In this document: positions 25,032 to 36,810 of the stretch, piece by piece | Numbering within the stretch: position 1 is the first letter of the stretch | How the letters are laid out: every line of letters starts with the position of its first letter | Assembly: GCF_932274485.2 (NCBI RefSeq) | Contig: NC_065881.2 | Coordinates: 58,166,702-58,230,701, forward strand | Direction: 5' to 3' | DNA from: Patella vulgata | Taxonomy: Eukaryota > Mollusca > Gastropoda > Patellidae | Length of the DNA: 64,000 nt | The notes under the pieces: generated by a model | The model's input: only the letters and a program-made list of their open reading frames with translations | Database searches by the model: none | What the model was told of the DNA's origin: nothing | Translations under genes and position numbers: made by a program

Positions 25032-25392
25032 AGGCTGGGTAACACTAGTGGATTTATCCCGAGGTTTTATATCCATAAGCTAAATCCTTTCATGTGAACG
25101 GGGAATTTCTCCAACAGGTTACAGATTTTCTGTCCTACGGATGAATCCTTAGATTTAGAACAAGTCCTATTCACGTAGGATTTGTCCTATGAATTGACAA
25201 TCAAATTCAAGCGCGCACTTCTTCATGATGTCTGACGTTGAACTCCATATTTACATTTCTGATAACCGTGTCATATGACCAAAACTAGTAGGATTTTACT
25301 TACTGTATGACACAAAAATCTAGAGGTTTTATCTTTTAAGACTTCAGCTAGGATTTGTCTTAACTCATAAATCCACTAGTGTGACTCGACCT
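25032..25392. mobile_element. 361-bp MITE flanked by TTA (PIF/Harbinger-like)
   Basis: The left end reads AGGCTGGGTAACACTAGTGG followed by ATTTAT. The complement of the right end reads AGGTCGAGTCACACTAGTGG followed by ATTTAT. The element sits between TTA at 25029-25031 and TTA at 25393-25395. Three-base TTA duplications are the habit of the PIF/Harbinger superfamily, which is the basis for the tentative placement. The inside repeats AGGATTTGTCCTA-type words and has no transposase. Confidence 0.8.
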
Positions 25393-25395
25393 TTA

Positions 25396-27136
25396 GAAAC
25401 ACATATATATCCTAGTACCGTGCAACTATCTGAAGCTCAGTAGTTTATTTTGATTGGCGACAGATTTCCAGATTTGCAGCTGCAATAGTTTCTGGGTAAT
25501 CTTATCTAATAGTAAGTGCAGGGGGACTGCACCACACAAAATTTACACAAAAACAAATACACGGACAAGACATCATACTCAGAAAAACACAAACAAGCAA
25601 ACAATCCAAAAAGGGTGAATGGATCCGGGGGCTAGCCGTAAGCGTCCACTGCGCTGTACAGTCCCAGGTCTGTAGTGACACACTTCAGTCAAATTTGAAA
25701 ACAATCAGGAATACAACAACAATACACTGAAAGGTGGTTCTCGCATTTGTCAAGTCACTCATTACTGTTAAACAGGAGACTCCAATTCTTTATATTAAAC
25801 TAACGTCTGTCTAACTGTCACATCAGTTGTGTATTACTTTTTTCTTTAATAGCTAAATGGAGCTAAATATGTCAATTATTTTTCTTTTTCATTTTCTTGT
25901 ACCAAGTTAACATTTGCCATTATTTATAGATAATGTTCATAATGTTCAAATCAGTAGATGTTATTGATATTCATATTGTCTGCATGTATTGGTATACGGG
26001 GTTTAATTTTATGGTGAGTTATAGGAATGTTAAAACCCACGTGCCTTTAAGAATGATTATAGTAGGTTTTGTGCTTTTGTATATCTGATTGGTACAAATA
26101 GAACTGTCATTGACAGTCCATGATTGTGACAGAAAGTATATTAGCTTATAATGTAGTGTAAAAGTCAGAACAAAACTAAACGAAAATAATTTTAATCAGA
26201 TTTCATGAAGCCATACATTGAATCGTGTGGGTCACAGAATACCTTCAACTTTATCGATTGTAAATTATATAGTTGAGAAATTCACAATGAATCTTCTACC
26301 CAGTAGCTTTGGCTTATAAGACTGGTATAATATATATGTTGTAATGGGTGATGCACAGAATGCTAGGTGTACCTACTGTTTTCAAAACATTTTCATGTAT
26401 TTGTTCATTCTTACAGTATTATACGTTTACAGATAATCCTGATACGCTGTAAAATTAATCGTGGAAACTAGAATCATACCTGAGGCGGAATCTATTCTGC
26501 TTTATGCTACTGTCGATCTATCTTCTTATAAAAATGGAATGTCAAACTGGAAATAAAAGCCTTAACAAAATTCTGAGACATTTTTTAAAATTTAAATCCA
26601 CGAGTCATAGACTATAAGCCCCCGAGGGAAAAGACACTAAATTGCAGTTACGATAAAGGCTAAGAATATTATTTTTCATTCCATGTTTTCTAGAAACTTC
26701 TATCAATCTTCCCTGCGCGATAATTAAGTTTCGCGATTGGAGACAGCTAACCATCGATATGGCATCGTAAGATAACTGTGAGCCTGTCATTGATTTGTGT
26801 GACCAAGTCAATCACATATCTCTAAATAATTTGATTTGAAACCCAAATCATTTGCTTTGCTAAGCGTCAAAGTGGCCATGTTTTTGACTTTTGGTCAATG
26901 ATGTAGAAAACTAAGAGGTCTTGTAACGGAAGTTCAGTTGTAGAAGATAATACAATTACTGAAGGCATGCCCGACGGTGTGATATTTGAAATTTAATACT
27001 CGTTGCTATCTTTTCTGGAAAGTTTTATCATTTGGGAAACCCTGAAAAAAAATATAGTTAATATCCATCCAGACTAATTATAATTAAACCACAATTGTAG
27101 AGTGTTTCTATCCACCTTGTTCTGATCGTTCATCGA
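25396..27136. other. Intergenic, nothing recognised
   Basis: No gene or repeat recognised. Confidence 0.4.
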
Positions 27137-27175
27137 GATTAACGTCCACTTCCACCGATGGTGATATCGCCCTGA
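27137..27175 (-). repeat. Repeat C terminus, diverged copy
   Basis: GATTAACGTCCACTTCCACC followed by GATGGTGATATCG matches the termini at 15695 and 50627. On the minus strand it ends GGAAGTGGACGTTAATC, closer to the SINE 3' end than the other two copies. Confidence 0.5.
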
Positions 27176-28774
27176 ACCCACCAAAATCAGGGTTATAAGT
27201 GTTATTTACTCTTGGGCTATATTATAACAATTCACCACAAAACGTACATTTATACCAATTTATGAAGTGATAATAATGTACGAATTTTTTTTTAATGAAA
27301 TTGTTGATATAATTACCAATCATGAGTCTTAAATTATAGCATATAGCACCAACGAAGTACATAACAGCCATGGGGTTACAAGGACAAATCGGCTCACGAT
27401 TTTACATTGATTGTAAATCTTAAAAGGAAGTAAACACCTTATTCTCATTAAATCGATATAACCCAGTGCTGGAACTTCGACGAAATTGGTATGATTTACG
27501 ATATTTAAGAATGTCAGTTGTCTAGAATACCATATGAATTATTAATTTAAACATATCCAAATCACACATTGATTTTATTCTAACGTAGATAGACCATCAT
27601 TTAGGGAGTCTGTCTTTGATATTAACCAATTGTCTCATCAATCAAGTCTAGAAGTAAATAAGCTATATTTACTGTATTTGAATATCTATCTCTATCAGTG
27701 CATGTAATAGGATTATTTGTGACATTCGCAATATTAAACGTTGACCACTAATGTCGTCTAGTAGAAAGGCATGTTATGAAAAATTGGCACAATTTTATTG
27801 TTGCTAATTAATTATATGCTTTACGTCATTTAACTTTATGCAATTGAAAAGAGAAGATAGGGCATCTTATTCAGTATTGCAACATATGGCAAAATAATAA
27901 ATATTGTCCTATTTCTGTCAGCCCAGGAACTTGAGAAGAAACTACTTCCTTTAGGGTTACTTCCAGTCCAATGCCGATGACTCGATGAGTATTCACAATA
28001 TTAATTATCAAAAAGGTTAAATATCTTTTATACATATTTTTTATTTATTAATAAGTATTATTATCGACGTCATATAGTAGTCAATTAGACATATATTAGC
28101 GTGCTATTAGTGAGTAGTCAGCTGGATAAGTATTGATGATAAGAGGTATTAATTATGGCACACACTGTTAATAGCATCTGATTACATTAAGCATAATACA
28201 TCTAGTCATTAGTCAGAACATTTGTCCAAAATGAAAGGTCTACATTGTAATTTGAACTTCTTTCCGTCTTAATCCTTTCTTCCAGTAATAGATTTATGTA
28301 TAATCACTCCTATGGCCACGTGGACTTTAATTTTTCTATTATTCATCACAAAACGAAGCTCACATTGTTGTTGTTTACTACAAATTTAACGTCCAATACA
28401 TTATGCGTGATATTATGGATAGGTTGATACGAAGCCCATGTCGACAACTTGAATTACATACGATCCGGTGATCTGTAGATTTTTGATTGTCCCCAATTTG
28501 GGCTAGTTTCCTAAAACTATTCAATAGCCTTGACAAATACGGACAATATTTTTAAAACCGAGCGTTTGTCAGCATACATGTATGTGTAACAGACTAATTG
28601 ATAATGGTAAATCGTTAGTCGGTTGTGAACTGATTTTTTTTACATTTTTTTTTTCAAATTCGATGTGAAGCATTGGCAAAATGAGAGTTGAGCTCTATTG
28701 ATAGTCCGTGCTCTCCGTCCATCTCTTGCAAAATGTGGGCTTAAATTGCACGGCAGCCGCGTGATGACATATAA
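27176..28774. other. Intergenic, nothing recognised
   Basis: Mostly featureless. Near 28715 the phrase CCGTCCATCTCTTGCAAAAT, followed by GTGGGC, matches the end motif of the tandem-unit element T (see 42975), so a stray terminus is present. Confidence 0.4.
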
Positions 28775-29330
28775 ATCAAGATACTAGGTAGGTTTATACA
28801 AAGAATGGCTACATTTATCTCTTAGCACCGATACCATATTCGCATAAAGATCAACAAAAACTATTGCACACTTCAAACGACTTATACGTGTTTAGGCGAG
28901 TACCCTTGCCAATCTAATTAAAATATAGATCTATATTTCGTTTCTTTTTTTATACTCTCGATGGCCTACACTACATGTAGATCTAACAAGTTATAGTGGG
29001 AGTTCACGTTCTATGACGTCAGGTACCAAGCAAGCGACATTTGACCCGATTACGTCAGTCATTCGATTAACCAACCATGTATTCGACCGCCATGTATTTT
29101 TTATCTACTTTTGTTTTGTTTTGATTTCTATTGCCGCTAATGTCTACCCACAGTTCCGCGCAAAAAAGGTCAAACGCTCGATTCGACAGACCATTTGATT
29201 GGCTGACCCCTCATTTCAAGCAGACACGAGTTAAAAAAAGATCCAAGTGTAGTAAAGACAAGTAAAATCGAAATTTTGAACCGAAATTGGATTTGTTTTA
29301 ATCAGATTGGTACCCTTGTTTGTATGTTTT
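28775..29330. repeat. Repeat E scrap and inverted TTTTAATCAGATTGG motifs
   Basis: GATACTAGGTAGGTTTATAC at 28781 belongs to repeat E. GGGTACTCGCC-type text with CCTTGCCAATCTAATTAAAA at 28908 faces TTTTAATCAGATTGGTACCC at 29298, so the motif is inverted across about 390 bases. The same motif pair borders the larger structure at 34.9 and 36.65 kb. The interior has no gene. Confidence 0.5.
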
Positions 29331-29456
29331 ACACTCAATAATTTTGTAGGTATTTTAATGTAGGTATTTTAATGTAGGTATAAATCTTTATTACAAGTTC
29401 ATGCATTACAATTTAATTTCATAATTCACCAGGGTTTTTTTCTTTTTAACTATAAC

Positions 29457-29552
29457 TCAGGATACTAGGTAGGTTTATATAAAAAAAAAGGTTTCTACAC
29501 TGTACTAGTGTCACCTGGGTCTATTACGAGAGCTATTCATAGACTCACGAGT
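29457..29552 (+). repeat. Dispersed repeat E, plus copy
   Basis: GGATACTAGGTAGGTTTATA, an A run, ACTGTACTAGTGTCACCTGG and GTCTATTACGAGAGCTATTC, in the same order as the inverse copy at 23283-23385. Confidence 0.65.
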
Positions 29553-30832
29553 TATATTAAAGATACCTACCCTCGTACAAACTAGGTGATTTGATGATAT
29601 ATTGAACTAAAACATATTCAAACTAACTAATCTATCAAAATACTCTTCAAAACATTGTATTCGCGAGGAAATACCCCAAGTTACATAAATCTATTAAAAG
29701 AAGTCATGTTTGCACGTGACTTGGCTGTCGCGGTACCTAGAAACAGGTGCGAAGCCGGAGGAGAATTCATTGCATATAAAAGACTACGTTGTCTTTAATC
29801 GCTGTCTATTTATCATAAATATAGAAGCCTAATTAAATTCTCGGATTAGCCACTGCCTACGTCTTTCTCCATGTTTTTTATCTCAGAAACTGTTGTACGT
29901 TTAAGTCTCATTTTGTCCTAGTCAGCTTCCTAACGCTGAGAGAACAGACAATCTTGGACGTCACTCGAGCAGACAACCCTTAATCGTCAGGCTGCCAATT
30001 AGTGACCCCTCTCATTTTTGTCCTGTGCGTGCTCCATGGGTGTTTTTCAATGAATCCAGTATTTTTCTAGAAAGACTTCTGTCTCCACTTTCCATATATA
30101 CCAAAACTGCCACACTTTTATTGGAAATAATCACCTGATAAATACTTTTGTGGGAAAGTATCCTTAAAATTCCCCAAGATTTAAATGTCACCTAGACATT
30201 ACCAGTTAAATGTTATCTCACCTAGGAAAGTATTCATTACACTTAAAAACATCTTATTTAATTACCAGGTTCTGATCATCTAAAGCCAGTTATCAGATAT
30301 TAAAAACAGGCATGTCCGGTCCTTTAAAATCTCTGATCTGTGTAGAGAAAACCATTCATGTCTAACCTGTAACCATTCTCAACCTCTCTGACAAACTTTT
30401 ACCATTAGGACACCAAGAACTTTTGAATGGCGCAAATATCCAATAACCCAGACACATTCATTACTTTCCACCTTCATTGCCTAACATGCTAAATCATCCG
30501 CAATCATTCTGTAAAAAACAACGCATACACATTAAAAACAATTAACCTTTATTAACCAAAGCCTCTACTGCCATTACTATTTTTTTCTAAAACAAATAAA
30601 TATTCCTTTTAACCACGCACCAAATTAATTAGGCACTCTAAATCACCGGAATAAACTATGTCACAATAGAACATACCAATTCATTCGGCCGAATTTTGAC
30701 ACATAACATCAGAATATGCTTATTAAGGACAGGCGGCTAGTTTATGAAGAATTTGACATCAGATACGCAATTAGAGGATTACCTGCAACCGAACTCATTT
30801 TAAATATTCGTCCGTAAATTCGTCCGTTTTCG
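29553..30832. other. Intergenic, nothing recognised
   Basis: No gene or clear repeat seen. Confidence 0.4.
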
Positions 30833-31990
30833 TAATATACTCTTCAAAAAAAGTAGGGGATATTCAGAAACAATACAAAACTGCGGAAATGCACTGCTGT
30901 TTTTATTAGAGATAACCAGTGAATGTTAATAACAGGCCAATTGCCTACACATGAACATAAAGAGTTCATATGGGCGACTTATCTGACGGCCCCATTTAAC
31001 TCGCAAAGAGATACACTGTCAAAAGTGAAAATAGACGTTTTTGATGTTTGTCTTAATAATGAGTAATTGCTCCACCAATCCTCAGACATTCAACCACGGC
31101 CAATTCTTGCAGTGTTGTCGGTTGACGTTGACGTCGACAAACACGTCTCCCGGTCATGTCTCAGACATGCTCTATAGGGGAAAGGTCAGGACTCCTGGAT
31201 GGCCAAGGCATATGGACAATATTATGGTGACGCTGGAGGTAGTCATTCACGACACGATTACCCCAATTTCTACACCATTGACGCCTGTTTGCCATGTGCT
31301 GCCGAGCTAATGGAGGCACAACACGCGGTCGTCGCGCATGCAAATGGGCTGCATGTAGCCGATTTCTAATCGTTTGGGGTGTAACTCGAATTCCTGTAAT
31401 TCGGTACAAGTTTACAGAAAGCTGATTGGCCGTATGTCCTCGATTTCGCAGGACCTGTGTACGAATGTATCGATCCTGGGCTTGTGTAGTGGCTTTAGGA
31501 CGACCTGAACGAGGTCTATCATCAACATTGTGTGTTTGTTGGTACCGGTTCCACAGTCTGCTGATCACAGACTGTGACACATTAAGCATGTTGGCTATTG
31601 CTCGCTGTGCAGAACCCATTTGAAGCATGCCAATATCACGTAGACGTTCATCATGTTGAAGACGTCTCATTGCAAATTAAACGTAACACACTAAAGCAAA
31701 GATAAGCTAAACAGTAAATCTTATGCAAGAACCGATAGGAAAGCAAACATGGATAGGATAAACCAGCACGTGGCAGTATTATCAACCCTTCCTTGAAGTA
31801 TCAAATTTGACAATGAACCCCTACCACGTGTATGGCGCTATTGCGTGTCGCACGTGCAGCTCAGTGGTTCTGTTGGGGCGATATGTTCTTCATATGTGAA
31901 CATACTCTCAATGCATGACTATTTAGCATATTGCAACCTGCATAGGTATTTGCATTTAAAAATCCCCTACTTTTTTTTAAGAGTATATTA
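30833..31990 (-). mobile_element. Tc1/mariner element, internally deleted
   Basis: Terminal inverted repeats open ATATACTCTTCAAAAAAAGT then AGGGGAT on the left (from 30835). On the complement of the right end (to 31988) they open ATATACTCTTAAAAAAAAGT then AGGGGAT. A TA dinucleotide stands on each side, the target duplication expected of the superfamily. At about 1.15 kb it is shorter than a full element of about 1.3-1.7 kb because the middle of its transposase gene is missing. It cannot move by itself but could be mobilised by an intact relative. Confidence 0.93.
31053..31670 (-). pseudogene. Tc1-like transposase, broken
   Basis: The frame starts ATG at 31668-31670. Residues 1-60 form a helix-turn-helix (ending SQSVISRLWNRYQ), followed by an RPRSGRPK linker and a second helix-turn-helix to about residue 125, the paired DNA-binding domain of Tc1 transposases. 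It then jumps from QWCRNW directly to VVNDYLQRH, so the part carrying the first two catalytic aspartates is deleted. The third catalytic block MPWPSRSPDLSPIEHV is present. The next codon is a stop where the family has tryptophan, and the frame after it still reads DMTGRRV and LQELAVVECLRIGG to a natural stop at 31053. It cannot be catalytic, but a truncated DNA-binding protein of 169 residues could be made. Confidence 0.92.
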
Positions 31991-32479
31991 TTCATTATTA
32001 TGGTGAACTGAATATGTGTACTCCCAAGATATATTTGTAGTTTAGTGTAAAAAATAATAGTAAAATACATAGATTATTCATTCCGTAAATCAGCAGTTGG
32101 ATGTAATTATCAAGGATTTTGTGATCAGAAAACGTAGAAAAAAAGGCTGTTTTATTTTCTACGTACATGTTATGTTTCGTTGATGCAGTTAGTTTAGCAT
32201 CGTATTCATTTTGGTTTACACATTCATGACGGTAACATAATCAGTTCGGGGAAATGTCTTAATCTGGTCCTACCTTAAGTGATGTGTCTGAAATGATGCG
32301 TACAAGGATTGGTATTACACTAAGAAACGCTGAAGCTGTTGAATACGCTTATGGAACGCAGATAGATATTCGTCACACCCTAGGTAAATCATTCCAAACG
32401 TAGTAAACAAATACACATACAACAATCTTGATGCGATCTTCGGGAATTGGTTTATGATGTCATTTTACAATCTAGTGGT
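31991..32479. other. Intergenic, nothing recognised
   Basis: No gene or repeat recognised. Confidence 0.35.
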
Positions 32480-32850
32480 AGAATGCCGTTACTCTCTAAA
32501 TATACGTAGGGCCTATGCTATTCGCGAGCAATCCAGAGTCGTCAAAAATTAGTTGTTGATTATTAGAATATTATGGTCACAGGGACGTGTCAAAAGCAGG
32601 AGACAGATCCCGTAGTAATATAATATTGATAATATCATTTTGCACTTCCGTACTATGAAACTTTCTATATGCGCCCTGAAAGGATTCTCGCAGGTCGTTG
32701 TGATTAAATATTCCTGTAGTTGCTTAACTGTACACTTTCCAAGAATTTTTGAAACAAAGTTTAAATTTGAGACTGGGCGACAGTTTGGATCAAGACTGGA
32801 CTTCTTAATGACAGGAACAACATTGGTCATCTTAAAGGGACAATAACACT
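32480..32850 (-). pseudogene. CR1/L2-type LINE reverse transcriptase fragment
   Basis: The minus strand encodes VVPVIKKSSLDPNCRPVSNL, NFVSKILGKCTVKQLQEYL and, in a shifted frame, FQGAYRKFHSTEVQ and LLRDLSPAFDTSL. These are the N-terminal blocks of a non-LTR reverse transcriptase (LxKxSLDP..YRPVSNL, SKxLExxxxxQLxxYL, QSAYRxxHSTET, LLDLSAAFDTVDH), including the first catalytic aspartate in AFDT. Frame changes and stops break it and the palm with the YxDD box is absent. It is an old fragment. Confidence 0.85.
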
Positions 32851-33093
32851 CTTGCTAGCTTGAAAGCTCCAGAAAATAAATAATATCTCTATCTAAGTAC
32901 TAGATGTTTAAGTGTCCTACCTTTTGTGTAAATTATCCATTACATCCTATTTCACTTGTCCAGAGGGTTCGAAAATATTTTTAAATCGAAGTTTCATTTG
33001 AAAAGGTTTACGTTAGACGTTTCAAACCATTATATTTTTAAATAAGGTGTGTTAAGATGAAATTTGTATCATCAATTAATTGGAATATTCTAA

Positions 33094-33427
33094 AAAAGTA
33101 CAATTTGTTGACCAGAATAAAGATTGGGACATATTATTCAGTTACAGCAAGAGTGGTATTGAGACTTTAAAGATGTCTGGGACTTTAGAATTTCTAAAAC
33201 AGGAATGTATTAATTCTTTGATATATCTTAACAAAATTTCTGAAAAATCTTAGAGTAGGTTTATAGGTATTGGATCTAGAGAACATGCTTTGGATGCTGA
33301 TTCTCTTGATCCTCTAATTACCGGTGAGACAGTAGATTTAATAGCAGGGATGAACGAACTCCGAGCTGATGAAGTCATGATCAGTAATGAGTTATGGCTA
33401 TATAATCTGAAAGTTCTTGTCGAATGA
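33094..33427 (+). pseudogene. Coding-like stretch of unknown origin
   Basis: About 110 codons in one plus-strand frame are broken by a single stop. The residue mix looks protein-like, with segments such as KDWDILFSYSKSGIETLK and MNELRADEVMISNELWLY. I recognise no family. It sits between two LINE fragments on the other strand and may be a decayed exon or part of another mobile element, or chance. Confidence 0.3.
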
Positions 33428-34029
33428 CAGAAATTTTAGTTTATGAAAAATGCAGGCTGGAGTTCAGCCATGAAACTATTTAATTGTTTTTTTCAGATAA
33501 CTAGTATCATTATGTATAGCATTCATTGTGAAACTAAATCGCAGAGATTTTGATTTGACAGTTTTTGCGTATTTTTGAAACAGGTTTCGAAGTGTTTTTG
33601 TTCTGTTATGCAAGAACGTTTTTGACGTTCCAAAGTAAAGGTTCGGTGCTAAGACCACCTAAAGATAAATTTTAAATGTTTCTATTATTAATTAGAACAG
33701 GTTTCGCTTTAGTTTTTATATTTTACGTTGACATTTATTGCTTTCAATTTTCCTAGTGCTAAAACGGAAAATTTGACCTTTTGACCTCCGGAGTCACAAA
33801 GAACAAAGGTGAATTTAGCAAGTTTACATTTTTATTGAAAGGGTGATTGTTTTCGATCATTTTCAGCTTATGTTCATGACGCAAGAATGGCTACGCATTC
33901 ACTTTCAGTGCAAATGAACTCATTTGACCTTTGACCCCGAATATCTCGAAAACGCCCCAACGGCGTATCGTATTCTACGCAAAATTTTACTCTAGAAAAG
34001 TTGGGTGTGGTTTTGTCAAGACTATTACA

Positions 34030-34700
34030 ATTGCGTTCAAATGGTGTGGGTTTTTTTTACGGTGCTTAACTCAAATCGTATTGGGAAGTGATCAGACAAG
34101 TGAATGTCTTCAATAATACCATTATTAACCGATACTCCATATTTGCGAGTTATGATCAAGTCAAGTAAAAGTCCATGGTTGTGTGTTGGGGATTTAATAT
34201 GTCGAATAAATAATTTGATTTCGAGCAGCTCGGTAAATTGTTGAGCCATAGGATCATTAGGTTGATCCAAATGAAAGTTAAAATATTCAAGAATGATGTA
34301 TTCATTTACAGATAGAACAAGACTATCGAAGAATGATGTGAACTCCTCAAAGAACTGGGCTGGCTTGGAATTAGGTGGATGATATATTACGATGACTCTT
34401 GTAGGCTTGTTACTGAGAGCCATTGCACAGTTAAGTGCTTCAAACGCGGAGTTTTGTCACAATTACACTTCTTTGCCTTTATTGATGATTTATAGACAAG
34501 AAGGCCTACTCACCCCACCCCCTCTAGTGCCTCTAGAAGTATGATATATTGAATATCTTTTATTACCAAGGATAATATTACCAAGCTACGTCTCAGTAAT
34601 TGCCAATACATCAAGATCTTTTTCAGTTATATAGTCATTTAAGCCAAGTGTCTTATTGTTCACTGATCGTGAGTTCACAAGATCATCAGGATTGAGAAAC
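34030..34700 (-). pseudogene. CR1/L2-type LINE endonuclease fragment
   Basis: The minus strand reads SVNNKTLGLNDYITEKDL, DVLAITET (with a stop where tryptophan is expected), then SRGTRGGGV. The open part, 34037-34423, carries VIVIYHPPNSKPAQFFEEF, YFNFHLDQPND, SPTHNHGLLLDLIITR and DIHLSDHFPIRFEL. These are the apurinic-type endonuclease blocks of CR1/L2 LINEs (ExxL, YRPP, GDFNxH, SDHxxI). The N of the FNxH block is kept but its aspartate is replaced by tyrosine, so even the open part would be inactive. The distance and non-matching sequence between this and the reverse-transcriptase piece at 32.5-32.85 kb suggest a later insertion or rearrangement. Confidence 0.87.
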
Positions 34701-34769
34701 CTGAAATACGAGCTAAATTTTTAATATGGATTTCAGGAAATACCCATCCTTAAACAAACCACGTATGCC

Positions 34770-36810
34770 ACGGTGCCGAAGCATGATTTGAAGAAAGCTG
34801 ATAGTATTTATTATGGAAACATATTGTTAAAAGAACCATTTATTTAAAGAACACATAAAGTCGCCAGCTGAAATTTTCTGTACTTGTAGACAGTGGTTAC
34901 TATATCCCCTTACGGCAAGTTCACGCCAATCTGATTAAAATTAAATCGGCCATCTTCACTCAAAGTCACAAATATAGAACTCCCGTAAAAACGACTTTGT
35001 CAGTATCGAAAACATTCTTAATCCCCTCAGACGACAGTGACGTCACAGTGGCCGAATGCATTATTCGGAATGTTTTTTCTTTAATTTTAATTTAAGATCC
35101 AATTTAGAATTTGTTTTATAATACCATAACAAAGAGAGTCGCTGTATAGCCATATTCCCCATGTACAGTAAACCTGTACAATAATTCGCTTTCTATGAAC
35201 ACAAGTAAAATTGTTATCGACGGCGCTACGAACATCTATGAAGTCAAGAGACAATTAATTGTCGGCTTTTACGAAACGAAGTGGTTTCCTGGTGGTAATT
35301 CTGGATGTGATTGACAACAATGTTTCATTCCAAAGCAACTGTGTCGAATTGTCTTCGTCTCTAGTCGCACACACCAATAGAGATGGTTCGTTATACTTGG
35401 AATCCAGAGATTGGCGCTGAGACAGTGAGTTTCTTTTTAAGTGCCATCAATTTTCTTTTCAAACCTGGAAGAAACAGTAATAATTCTAATGTTATAACTG
35501 ACATTTATTTTAGAAACTACTTGATTCCAACGACCTTCCCAGATATAGTCCGACATTATAGTCAACTTTGATATGTCAATGGTATGTTTTATGATGATTC
35601 AAACTCTACCAAACTACAAATAAAACAAATTTACCTTTAGCTTCGTGCCAGACATCGAAGAAATGCTTCATATTTACAAGGTTTTCTTGAGTAGCCAACT
35701 GGAGTCATCGTACGGCGCGAATGAGAGCGTCATTCTCCATTTGGATGTTGGATTTGACTTCATTATACTAAAATAGATCGTAACAAATGAAATAGGAAAA
35801 ATATCTCACTACATTAGAATTAACAGTAGGCCTACAACTAAATTTGGGCTAATTCATTTTGTTGGTAACCAACTAAATTTAATAACAGCTTTCTTTGAGA
35901 AGAGGCATCTGACTATATTTGTTTACACGTGTTGGTAATATCTTTTGTATAACGATCAAATCAAAGATATAGGTTCACACAAACCTTGTAATAATTTTTT
36001 TTATTTTGCAACGTGATAAATACGAATTAAGAACTTACCTGGACTAATTTTATATCAAATACAAATATAACGTTGTGGTCAGGTGCATCTGCCCTACCGT
36101 CTCCTCACGCCGTTATACTTTTCTCATTTAATCTGACACGGGCAGTGTAATGGACTTAGAATTCTTTCCATTCTAAATTGATATGCGGGCGTAATATAGT
36201 TCGTTGGTGATTCATGTTCGTTGCCTCGGTTGTATGAGATATGTCTTTTGACAGAAGAGAACCGACGGCACACTCTATCCCATTTCTTTGCTGGAATTTC
36301 CACAACTTAACAACACAAAGATAAAATTCACTCTAAAATATTCCAGATACAAGTATGTAATCTGTAACAATTCCAGACCAGAAGGGTAGCTCTTAAATAT
36401 GCCTTGCGTTGTGTAGTGATTTGTAACTTACATGTAGATAAATATAACGAGGTAATGATTATGTCAAAATATTAATTGGACCGTGAATAAACACTAGTCA
36501 ACTGGTGGTGCGTATGAATAGAGATAAGATTATAATAATGTATATATGTGCGGTCCTTGTGACCCCACCGGCCAATCAACCGGATTAAGGCTGTTATTGA
36601 AATTTTGAAAATTGTTTTCGGGTGTCTGATACTGAAACGTTAATATGTCGAATAATTTTAATCAGATTGGTGTGAACTTGCCGTATAATGCAAATAGTAA
36701 CTACTGGCTATAAGTACATAACATTTAGTTTTCTCACTTCATGTGCTCTTTAAGCTATAAAAAATGTAGTGGCGAAAACCATTCATGTGTTTCGGCACCG
36801 ACATGGATTA
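34770..36810. repeat. Two-kilobase foldback with arms of about 180 bp
   Basis: The left arm, about 34770-34960, reads on the complement TTTTAATCAGATTGGCGTGA, ACTTGCCGTA, GTGTTCTTTAA and ends GCTTCGGCACCG. The right arm, about 36645-36810, reads TTTTAATCAGATTGGTGTGA, ACTTGCCGTA, GTGCTCTTTAA and ends GTTTCGGCACCG. The arms are diverged with indels. The 1.7 kb between them holds no recognisable gene. A 62-codon frame at 35383-35571 has no family signature. Confidence 0.65.
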
